DNA of 5,702 nucleotides from Chloroflexota bacterium. GTDB taxonomy: Bacteria > Chloroflexota > Chloroflexia > Thermomicrobiales > UBA6265. The notes beneath the pieces were generated by a model, which was given only the letters and a program-made list of their open reading frames with translations, was not told the DNA's origin and searched no databases. Where the stretch lies: the NCBI GenBank assembly GCA_023392645.1, contig JAEVYR010000198.1, forward strand, positions 1 to 5,702, given 5' to 3'. Position numbers and translations under genes: made by a program. This document shows, piece after piece, positions 1-5,702 of the stretch; within the stretch, counting starts at the first letter, position 1; the number at the start of each line of letters is the position of its first letter.

Positions 1-218
1 GCCCAGAGGTCGTCAAAGGGGACGCCGTTGTCGTAGCGCGCAGTTACCGGTACGGCGCCGTGCCCCGAAATCGCACGCCTGATCAGAATTGTCTCCCGCC
101 ACACGGGGTGACGCGAGGCCTTGCAGGAGATCACCAGGGCCGCGCGATACTCGATCGTCCCGGCCGTCGTGGTCAGCATGTTGGTGCTGTAGGTCGTAGC
201 GGTAGCCGCCCCCTCGCC
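1..218 (-). CDS. Unidentified partial coding frame, cut at both ends
   Basis: I do not recognise this protein. A minus-strand frame is open from the ffh junction to base 3 and leaves the window without a stop. Its residues look protein-like: a run rich in Thr and Ala, then alternating hydrophobic stretches such as TIEYRAALVIS and a tail VTARYDNGVPFDDLW. By hand count 58 of 70 codons (bases 3-212) end in G or C on this strand. The plus-strand frame in the same register, which runs into ffh, has only 39 of 70 and reads as low-quality Pro/Arg/Gly sequence. That favours minus-strand coding. The first in-frame ATG (177-179) has no Shine-Dalgarno sequence, so the gene probably continued past 218 before the junction. 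The antisense frame stays open further into ffh, but only as a shadow of ffh. Function is unknown; a non-coding stretch with a fortuitous open frame remains possible. Confidence 0.4.
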
Positions 219-1139
<921 letters not shown>

Positions 1140-1178
1140 CGGGATCAGCCCGGCGGCCGGGTCACGGTCTGGCCGCCC

Positions 1179-1184
1179 GAGGGG
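1179..1184 (+). promoter_or_regulatory. Ribosome binding site for the metal-dependent regulator
   Basis: GAGGGG sits 8 nt before the ATG at 1193. It overlaps the upstream in-frame GTG at 1184, which has no comparable site of its own, so it favours ATG 1193 as the start. Confidence 0.6.
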
Positions 1185-1192
1185 TGAGCACC

Positions 1193-1900
1193 ATGTCGAC
1201 ACCCTCCCCCGCGGACAATCACGCCCGCCACGCCAGCGATCCTCAACCGACGATCAGCGCGGCGATGGAGGACTACCTCAAGGCGATCTATCGCCTGCAG
1301 CAGGGCGACCAGCGCGTCACCACGCTCGCGCTGGCGGGTGAGCTCCAGCTCTCCGGTCCCTCCGTCACCAACATGATCAAGCGGCTGGCCGAGCTCGGCC
1401 TGCTGGAACACAACCGCTACTACGGCGTCAGGCTCACCGATGCCGGCACCCGCGTGGCGCTGGAGGTGATCCGGCACCACCGGTTGCTCGAGCTGTACCT
1501 GGCCGAAGCGATGGGATTCGACTGGGACAAGGTCCACGAGGAGGCCGAACGCCTCGAGCACCACGTTTCCAGCGAGTTCGAGTCGCGCATGGATGAGTTG
1601 CTCGGTCATCCGGAGTACGATCCCCACGGCGACCCGATCCCGAGCGTTCAGGGCACCCTGCCCGAGGCGGCGTGGCACCCGCTGACGGAAGAGCCAGCCG
1701 GCGCGACGGTGGTCCTCCGGCGCGTGAGCGACCGCGACTCCGGGCACCTGCGCTATCTCGCCGAGATCGGGCTGGTGCCGGGCACGCACTTCGAGGTGCT
1801 CTCGGCCGATACCGAGGGCGAGTGGCGCATCCGCACCGAGTCGGGCGAGCACGCCATCCCCGCCGCGCTCACCGCCGGCATGCAGGTCGAGCGCACCTGA
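1193..1900 (+). CDS. DtxR/MntR-family metal-dependent transcriptional regulator
   Basis: This is a cytoplasmic metal-sensing repressor of 235 residues, the long family form with a C-terminal FeoA/SH3-like domain. The N-terminal winged helix covers about residues 22-85 (MEDYLKAIYRL, then the recognition helix region SGPSVTNMIKRLAELG). The dimerisation and metal-binding domain covers about 86-150, and the SH3-like domain about 165-235 (LAEIGLVPGTHFEVL). Comparison with DtxR and MntR suggests ligands H96, E100 and H115 (DtxR site 1) plus D27, E119, E122 and H123. D27 and E119 replace Met10 and Cys102 of DtxR and match the aspartate and glutamate of Mn(II)-type members such as MntR and ScaR. Manganese is therefore the more likely effector, though iron is not excluded. 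The ATG at 1193 was preferred over the GTG at 1184 because of its Shine-Dalgarno spacing. It follows ffh by 53 nt without a clear terminator, so cotranscription is possible. No canonical DtxR or MntR operator was seen, and no transporter gene is adjacent. Confidence 0.92.
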   Translation: MSTPSPADNHARHASDPQPTISAAMEDYLKAIYRLQQGDQRVTTLALAGELQLSGPSVTNMIKRLAELGLLEHNRYYGVRLTDAGTRVALEVIRHHRLLELYLAEAMGFDWDKVHEEAERLEHHVSSEFESRMDELLGHPEYDPHGDPIPSVQGTLPEAAWHPLTEEPAGATVVLRRVSDRDSGHLRYLAEIGLVPGTHFEVLSADTEGEWRIRTESGEHAIPAALTAGMQVERT

Positions 1901-1954
1901 CGGGGCCTTCGGGCGAACCGACCGCGCATGTCTGTAGGGCCCGGCCGTGCAGAA

Positions 1955-1975
1955 GGCCCGCCACGGGGGCGGGCC
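1955..1975 (-). terminator. GC hairpin between convergent genes, candidate terminator
   Basis: The perfect 8-bp inverted repeat GGCCCGCC / GGCGGGCC with a 5-nt loop lies in the 108-nt gap where the regulator (+) and trmH (-) converge. Read on the minus strand, the stem is followed by TTCT and lies about 33 nt past the trmH stop. Read on the plus strand, it is followed by CGACAAACC with no T run. It therefore fits trmH termination better, but the T tract is short either way, and it may simply act as a shared 3' RNA-stabilising hairpin. Confidence 0.5.
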
Positions 1976-2008
1976 CGACAAACCTTTCCGGGTCGAACCT
2001 GCCCGTCT

Positions 2009-2665
2009 CTACTTTCGGATCCACTCCGATTCGAGAGCGGCAAGCTCTGCCTCGGGCAACTCCGGTGCGGCGTACATCCCCGCCGCGATCCGCTGGCGCA
2101 TCGCCTCGTACAACGACACCGCGGCCGCGACCGAGATGTTCAGGCTCTCCACCATTCCCTGCATCGGGATGAACACCGTCGCGTCGGCCTCGTCGATCGC
2201 GGCTCGCGTCACGCCTCGATGCTCGTTGCCGAACACCAGCGCGGTTGGCTCCGTGAAATCAACATCGTAGAGATCGACGCTCTCCTGACCCAGCGCCGTT
2301 GCATAGATGCGAAAGCCCTGCTCGCGCAGCGCCGCATAGCAGCCTTCGATCGTCTCGTGGTACTGCAGCCGCACCCACTTCGCGGCGGAGGCCGAGGTCG
2401 TCCGGGCGAACGAGCGTCGCGGCGGCTCCTCGTGGACGTAGACGAGATGGACGTCGAGAATCCCGACGCCGTCGCAGCTTCGCATCACCGCGCTCGCATT
2501 GTGGGGATCGTGCACGTCCTCCAGCACGATCGTGAGCGACTTCTGGCGGCGCGAGAGAACGTCTCGCACCCGCGCCTGGCGTCGATCGGTACGGGGCCAG
2601 CGCGATTCCTTGCGGCCGTGTTCCGGCAGCTCATCGGGGCGCTGGTCGAGCGGATTGTCGCTCAC
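2009..2665 (-). CDS. trmH: tRNA (guanosine(18)-2'-O)-methyltransferase TrmH (SpoU family)
   Basis: TrmH uses S-adenosylmethionine to 2'-O-methylate G18 in the tRNA D-loop. It is a cytoplasmic, dimeric SPOUT enzyme with a deep trefoil knot. All three SpoU motifs are present in 218 residues. Motif 1 is EDVHDPHNASAVMRSCDGVG (residues 49-68), with N56 and the catalytic Arg R62. Motif 2 is LVFGNEHRGVTRAAIDEAD (143-161). Motif 3 is FIPMQGMVESLNISVAAAV (165-183), with S174, L175 and N176 in the cofactor-binding knot. The wording tracks E. coli TrmH closely, through RQRIAAGMY. The first 30 residues are charged and variable, and the C-terminal tail is shorter than in E. coli and nearer the Thermus/Aquifex length. 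The GTG start at 2665 is supported by GGGAGG 7 nt upstream and by overlap (GTGA) with the stop of the upstream membrane protein gene. Another 2'-O-methyltransferase specificity in the SpoU family cannot be excluded. Confidence 0.92.
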   Translation of the reverse strand: MSDNPLDQRPDELPEHGRKESRWPRTDRRQARVRDVLSRRQKSLTIVLEDVHDPHNASAVMRSCDGVGILDVHLVYVHEEPPRRSFARTTSASAAKWVRLQYHETIEGCYAALREQGFRIYATALGQESVDLYDVDFTEPTALVFGNEHRGVTRAAIDEADATVFIPMQGMVESLNISVAAAVSLYEAMRQRIAAGMYAAPELPEAELAALESEWIRK

Positions 2666-3381
2666 CGACGGGCCTCCCGGTTCCGATTGTCACGGCTGCG
2701 CTGGAAGAATCCCTTGATGCCCGAACGGTCGGGGTTGATCCCCCGCGCGACCTCGTGCGCCCGCTCCTGGGTCGGCGCGCTCGGGTCGATCACCTCGACG
2801 TCGTAGCCGGAAAGCACGAACCGATTCACAACCGCCGCGACGGCGCCCGGTCCGAACAGGATCAGCGGCAGGACCAGCACCGTGAACAGGCCAAGGAGCA
2901 CCGAGAGCAGCACGAACAGCACTCCGGTGGTGAATGGCCGCATCACCATCAGGTACACCGCGCCGCGGAAGGCGTTGCGTGTGTACGACTCCATCGCGGC
3001 GACGGTCGCGAACGCATACAGCATCAACATGAACGTGATGACGATCATCACGAACCACAGCGGCACCATGATCGCGAACACGGAGTCGCTGTCCTGGAAG
3101 AAGAGCATGTTCCATGACAGCACGACGATGATCGGCACGGTGAACAGCGCCACCGCCCACGCGGTCTTGAAATGTTCGCGCAGGATGCGGAAGAAGTCGG
3201 AAATCTCGGGCATCTGGATCGCATTGCGCGGGTCCATCATCCGGAACAGCGCGACGGTCGCTGGCGGCCCCGGCACGATCAGAATCGCGCAGGCCCACCA
3301 GAGCACCGATACGATCATCAACAGCACGAACTGGTCATACGCGTCCTTCAGGCCGCGCAGGAACAATCTGGTAAAGCGCAC
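2662..3381 (-). CDS. YesL-like (DUF624-type) multi-pass membrane protein
   Basis: This is an integral membrane protein of 239 residues with no known enzymatic role. Hydrophobic segments fall at about residues 17-36 (FVLLMIVSVLWWACAILIV), 73-95, 103-128, and 152-187, which is long enough for two spans. After the first span comes GPPATVALFRMM, resembling the Gly/Pro-Ala turn of YesL proteins. A charged cytoplasmic-looking tail (about 193-239) is rich in Arg, Asp and Glu. The GTG at 3381 (VRFTRLFLRGLKDAYDQ) was chosen because GAGGGA lies just upstream; its GAGG core is 5 nt from the start. An in-frame start at 3492 would add 37 residues without membrane-protein character and lacks support. The TGA stop overlaps the trmH start by 4 nt, so the pair forms an operon with this gene first. 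In other bacteria YesL-like genes often lie near carbohydrate transport genes; none is seen here. The family assignment rests on the membrane layout and the GPPA motif, so it is moderate. Confidence 0.75.
   Translation of the reverse strand: MRFTRLFLRGLKDAYDQFVLLMIVSVLWWACAILIVPGPPATVALFRMMDPRNAIQMPEISDFFRILREHFKTAWAVALFTVPIIVVLSWNMLFFQDSDSVFAIMVPLWFVMIVITFMLMLYAFATVAAMESYTRNAFRGAVYLMVMRPFTTGVLFVLLSVLLGLFTVLVLPLILFGPGAVAAVVNRFVLSGYDVEVIDPSAPTQERAHEVARGINPDRSGIKGFFQRSRDNRNREARR
2673..2678 (-). promoter_or_regulatory. Ribosome binding site for trmH inside the upstream gene
   Basis: GGGAGG on the minus strand, 7 nt before the GTG start, lies within the last codons of the membrane protein gene. 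With the 4-nt GTGA overlap it points to coupled translation of the two genes. Confidence 0.7.
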
Positions 3382-3626
3382 TGGTCCCTCTTGTCCGTCG
3401 TTGCGTCGTCGCTCGGCAATCCAATTGGAGCAAGTGTAACGGCAACCCGCCGCGCCGAACGGTCGTCGCTCGAAATGCAGATGTTCACGCACCGAGACCA
3501 GCCGATCAACCCGATCGAATCGGCGCCCTGACAGCCCTGCCGCGATTCCATCTCACCTCTACCCTCGCCGACACGCCCGCAGCGTGCGTGGTGCATCCCC
3601 CGGAGCTGACCGGTCGGATGTCCACC
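3382..3626. other. Intergenic region of 245 nt with no gene recognised
   Basis: No reading frame on either strand here looks like protein. It must contain the promoter of the membrane protein/trmH operon (minus strand), but no convincing -35/-10 pair was found; TACACT on the minus strand near 3433-3438 is the best -10-like hexamer and has no good -35. Two small dyads are visible: CCGAT/ATCGG at 3511-3523 (3-nt loop), nested with an upstream GCCGAT copy at 3501, and CACGC/GCGTG at 3572-3586 (5-nt loop), about 41 nt beyond the stop of the SprT-like gene. Neither has a T tract, so neither is called a terminator. Confidence 0.5.
3385..3390 (-). promoter_or_regulatory. Ribosome binding site for the membrane protein gene
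   Basis: GAGGGA on the minus strand lies directly before the GTG at 3381, with 3 nt of spacer (5 nt from its GAGG core). This is close but usable, and it decides for the 239-residue form over the longer in-frame reading. Confidence 0.5.
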
Positions 3627-4169
3627 TCAGCCGAGCTCTTCGACGATGCGCAGCTCGAAGCGCGGATCGAAGCGAGGGGCGCAGGCGCCGCAGCTCCATC
3701 GCCCCTTGCGACGGCGGCGCACGGATCGGCCGCAGCCGGGGCAGGCGTAGAGATATTTGTATGGTCGGCGCTGAACCGGCAGCAGCGGGGACCGCACCTC
3801 CTCGATCGACGCGCCCGTCAGCTCGGCGACCCGCCACGCGATGCGATCGTGACCGTGCTTCGCGTGGCGACGGCGGTCACCGTCGATCCAGTCGCGCATG
3901 TGCACCAGCTCCTCGCAAACGACGATTTCGAGCGCCCTGAGCTGGGCGAGGTCGATGCGCGGCAGGTTGATCAGCACCGCATGACGGTTCCGCTTGCGCA
4001 GGAAGATGTACGCTCCGCCGATCGACGACGACACCCGGCGCCCGAGCCACGACTCGAACTCCCGCTTGTCGACGGTGATCAGCAAATGCTCCGAACTCAG
4101 CCGCAGCCGTGCGAGATACGCATCGACGTGCGTTCGCACGGGCTCCGGCAGGTGATTCAGGCGATCCAT
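3627..4169 (-). CDS. SprT-like zinc-ribbon protein with altered HExxH motif
   Basis: This 180-residue protein has the SprT/Spartan-like layout. A helical N-terminus and a beta region (about 28-70) precede the helix that normally carries HExxH. Here that helix reads EIVVCEELVHMRDWIDGD (81-98), so the motif is E86-E87-L-V-H90. It is followed by HGHDRIAWRVAELTG (105-119), matching the downstream HG element that supplies the third zinc ligand, and by a C-terminal zinc ribbon CPGC (143-146) and CGAC (160-163) in a basic stretch RRRRKGRW. SprT-like proteins are zinc metalloproteases, including Spartan, which cuts DNA-protein crosslinks; bacterial members are poorly understood. The missing first His may weaken or abolish activity, or E86 may act as a ligand. 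The ATG at 4169 was preferred over the GTG at 4196: GGGAAG lies 4 nt upstream of the ATG, whereas nothing suitable precedes the GTG. It is divergent from the M14 gene. Fold assignment is fairly secure; activity is unknown. Confidence 0.78.
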   Translation of the reverse strand: MDRLNHLPEPVRTHVDAYLARLRLSSEHLLITVDKREFESWLGRRVSSSIGGAYIFLRKRNRHAVLINLPRIDLAQLRALEIVVCEELVHMRDWIDGDRRRHAKHGHDRIAWRVAELTGASIEEVRSPLLPVQRRPYKYLYACPGCGRSVRRRRKGRWSCGACAPRFDPRFELRIVEELG

Positions 4170-4180
4170 GACACTTCCCG

Positions 4181-4194
4181 GCACCGTCCGGTGC
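4181..4194. repeat. Perfect dyad in the divergent promoter region
   Basis: GCACCG-TC-CGGTGC is a 6-bp inverted repeat with a 2-nt centre. It lies in the 60-nt gap between the divergent SprT-like and M14 genes. The 2-nt loop is too tight for a good RNA hairpin, so a protein-binding site on DNA is more likely if it has a function. No clear -35/-10 pair was found on either strand; CACAAT at 4194-4199 (+) is the best -10-like hexamer. A dyad this short can arise by chance in GC-rich DNA. Confidence 0.3.
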
Positions 4195-4229
4195 ACAATG
4201 AGGACAAATCTGACCCGACGCCGCCAAGG

Positions 4230-5702
4230 ATGCCTCGACGCGTGATCGACCTGGACCCAACCCGTTGCCTTTCCGCCGAGCCCGGTGCCGATGGCGTGCT
4301 GATCCCCCGCCGCGAGATGCGCGCCTGGCTGACTCGTGTCGAAGCCGCGACCGCCCGGCTACGACTCCCCCAGCTCGGCAGGTCGACGGAAGGCCGCCCG
4401 ATCGACGCCGTGTTCATCGCGGACGATATGGCCGGCGATCGATTCGACGATCTGCTCGACCGACGGCGAGACGCGGTCGACGCGCTGCTGCACGGCGGCA
4501 CCACCACCGCCTGGCGCAAGCCGGTGGTGTTGCTCACCAGTGGCATCCACGCCACCGAGGTCGGCGGACCGCAATGCATTCCCGAGCTGATCCACTGGCT
4601 CCTCTTCGACGACTCCCCGCCGGTCCGCGCGATCCGCGAGCGCGTGGTGACAATCATCGTGCCGACGCTCAACCCCGACGGCATGGACATGGTCCAGCGC
4701 TGGCACGACGCCACCGCCGGCACCGCGCGGGCGGGCTCGCTGCCTCCCCTTCTCTACCACCGCCACGCCGGTCACGACAACAACCGCGACTGGCTCTGCC
4801 GCAACCTGGCGGAAACACGAGCGGTGCTCGATGCCATCCACCGCCCCCTGCTTCCGCACGTCACCCTCGACCAGCACCAGATGAACCCGCAGGGACCCCG
4901 GTTCGCGCTGCCACCCTACGCCGATCCGTGGGAGCCGCACATCCACCCCCAGGTCGTCGCGGCGGCCAGCGGTCTCGGTCAGGCGATCGCCACCGACCTC
5001 ACGATGGCCGGGCGGGCCGGCGTCACCACCGGACGCTATTTCGATGCGTGGGAGCCGTCCAGGGCGATACAGCACTACCGTGGCGGCGTCCGCATCCTCG
5101 CCGAAGCCGCCAGCGCCAACCTGGCCCACCCCATCGACATCACCCCGGACCACCTCGCCGCGCCGCCGTTGCCGCAGGAGGCGGTGCCGACCACCGCCAT
5201 GCCGCTCCCATGGCCCGGTGGCCCCTGGCGACTCCGCGACATCGTCGATTACCACCTCGCGGCGGCCAAGGCGCTGCTGCTGCACGTCTCGCGAGATCCC
5301 GGGCGATGGCTGGATCTGCAACATCGCGTCCTGTCGGAGACGCTCGCGCCAGAGGTGTCAATGTACGTCCCGATGGGCCGTCCCGCGATCGACCTTGCCG
5401 CCAACCAACGCCTCGCGGCGATTCTCGCCGACGCCGATCTCACGGACCTCTCGTACGCAACGGGCGAGGCATCGGTACCGATCGCCACCCCGCTCGGGCG
5501 GCTCGCTGCCGCGCTGCTGTTGCCAAAACCGTATCCGGAGGCGCGCGGCCCCGGCTCGTACGACCTCACCACCCACCACCTGCCGGCCATCACCGGCGCG
5601 GTGGTGACCTCCGGCGCTTCCGAGGCTTCGCCCAAAGATGGCCCGGGCGAAGGCCGCTGGCTGGCGGTCGATGCCCGGTCGCATCGCGCGCCGGAGCTGA
5701 TC
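4230..5702 (+). CDS. M14-family zinc carboxypeptidase-like protein, 3' end outside window
   Basis: The reading frame is open from the ATG at 4230 to the last base, giving 491 residues without a stop. It belongs to the M14 (carboxypeptidase A-like) metallopeptidases, of the bacterial subtype carrying HxTE and NRDW motifs. Zinc ligands are H107 and E110 in GIHATEVGG and H216 in LDQHQMNPQGPRF. The substrate-region motif is HAGHDNNRDW (residues about 180-188, with R186 and D187), followed by ALPPYADPWEPHIHP. E292 in ILAEAASANLAHP is a candidate for the catalytic glutamate, by position only. GRSTEGRPI (about 50-58) is the usual N-terminal strand motif. The likely reaction is hydrolysis of a C-terminal residue from a peptide or related amide; the substrate is unknown. 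Many relatives are exported, but no signal peptide is visible. The start is uncertain: the ATG at 4230 has AAGG immediately before it, while the GTG at 4242 has AAGGA 11 nt upstream. The C-terminal part is missing from the window. Confidence 0.88.
   Translation, partial: MPRRVIDLDPTRCLSAEPGADGVLIPRREMRAWLTRVEAATARLRLPQLGRSTEGRPIDAVFIADDMAGDRFDDLLDRRRDAVDALLHGGTTTAWRKPVVLLTSGIHATEVGGPQCIPELIHWLLFDDSPPVRAIRERVVTIIVPTLNPDGMDMVQRWHDATAGTARAGSLPPLLYHRHAGHDNNRDWLCRNLAETRAVLDAIHRPLLPHVTLDQHQMNPQGPRFALPPYADPWEPHIHPQVVAAASGLGQAIATDLTMAGRAGVTTGRYFDAWEPSRAIQHYRGGVRILAEAASANLAHPIDITPDHLAAPPLPQEAVPTTAMPLPWPGGPWRLRDIVDYHLAAAKALLLHVSRDPGRWLDLQHRVLSETLAPEVSMYVPMGRPAIDLAANQRLAAILADADLTDLSYATGEASVPIATPLGRLAAALLLPKPYPEARGPGSYDLTTHHLPAITGAVVTSGASEASPKDGPGEGRWLAVDARSHRAPELI

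Noticed and set aside
60..218. Plus-strand extension of the ffh frame to a GTG at 60
   Set aside because: The translated residues are Pro/Arg/Gly-rich, lack any N-domain or P-loop motif, and have weak third-position G+C. The open frame is taken as the antisense shadow of the minus-strand frame.
1149..1161. CCCGG/CCGGG hairpin between ffh and the regulator, as a terminator
   Set aside because: The stem is only 5 bp with a 3-nt loop and no following T run, and such repeats are common in GC-rich spacers.
1140..1192. A DtxR/MntR-type operator for autoregulation upstream of the regulator
   Set aside because: No interrupted palindrome resembling the known DtxR or MntR boxes was found in this short GC-rich spacer.
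1145..1981. Long minus-strand open frame over the regulator gene
   Set aside because: It is the antisense of a clear DtxR-family gene, with no recognisable motifs of its own and no Shine-Dalgarno sequence. It is a GC-driven shadow.
1928..2806. Plus-strand open frame of 292 codons across trmH
   Set aside because: It is Arg/His/Leu-rich antisense of trmH, which has all SpoU motifs on the opposite strand.
3382..3492. 37-residue N-terminal extension of the YesL-like protein
   Set aside because: The extension has no membrane or domain character, and a Shine-Dalgarno sequence directly precedes the internal GTG at 3381.
3572..3586. CACGC/GCGTG hairpin as terminator of the SprT-like gene
   Set aside because: It has 5 bp, no T tract, and overlapping alternative pairings with a second GCGTG copy at 3586-3590, so it is too weak to call.
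4359..5324. Minus-strand open frame of 321 codons across the M14 gene
   Set aside because: It is Gly/Val/Arg-rich shadow sequence; the plus strand has the M14 zinc motifs in one continuous frame.

Overview
The window is GC-rich bacterial chromosomal DNA (roughly two thirds G+C, codons ending mostly in G or C, frequent GTG starts). It holds ordinary chromosomal genes and shows no transposase, CRISPR array, rRNA or tRNA. The Ffh wording and the gene mix suggest a high-GC lineage such as Thermomicrobia/Chloroflexota, but that placement is only a guess from memory of protein wording.

Layout: (1) Bases 1 to about 218 do not belong to the gene that follows. They carry a plausible minus-strand coding frame that leaves the window. 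(2) From about 219 to 1139 (+) lies the C-terminal two thirds of Ffh, the SRP GTPase, which starts abruptly in the middle of the GTPase domain. (3) After 53 nt comes a DtxR/MntR-family metal-dependent repressor (+). (4) A short convergent region with a strong GC hairpin separates it from a minus-strand pair: a multi-pass YesL-like membrane protein gene and, downstream of it with a 4-nt GTGA overlap, trmH (tRNA Gm18 2'-O-methyltransferase). (5) A gene-free stretch of 245 nt follows. (6) An SprT-like protein (-) has a damaged HExxH motif but an intact C-terminal zinc ribbon. (7) A 60-nt divergent intergenic region contains a 6-2-6 dyad. (8) A large M14-family zinc carboxypeptidase-like gene (+) runs off the right edge.

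Functionally this is a mix of housekeeping genes (SRP protein targeting, tRNA modification), metal homeostasis regulation, and two proteins of metallopeptidase ancestry. Only the membrane protein/trmH pair shows clear translational coupling; nothing in the sequence shows that the other genes work as one system. The items most worth a second look are the abrupt junction near 218, where ffh and an unidentified opposite-strand gene are both cut (an assembly chimera or a real rearrangement), the EExxH variant of the SprT-like protein, and the mixed DtxR/MntR metal-ligand set of the regulator. I found no convincing undescribed multi-gene system.
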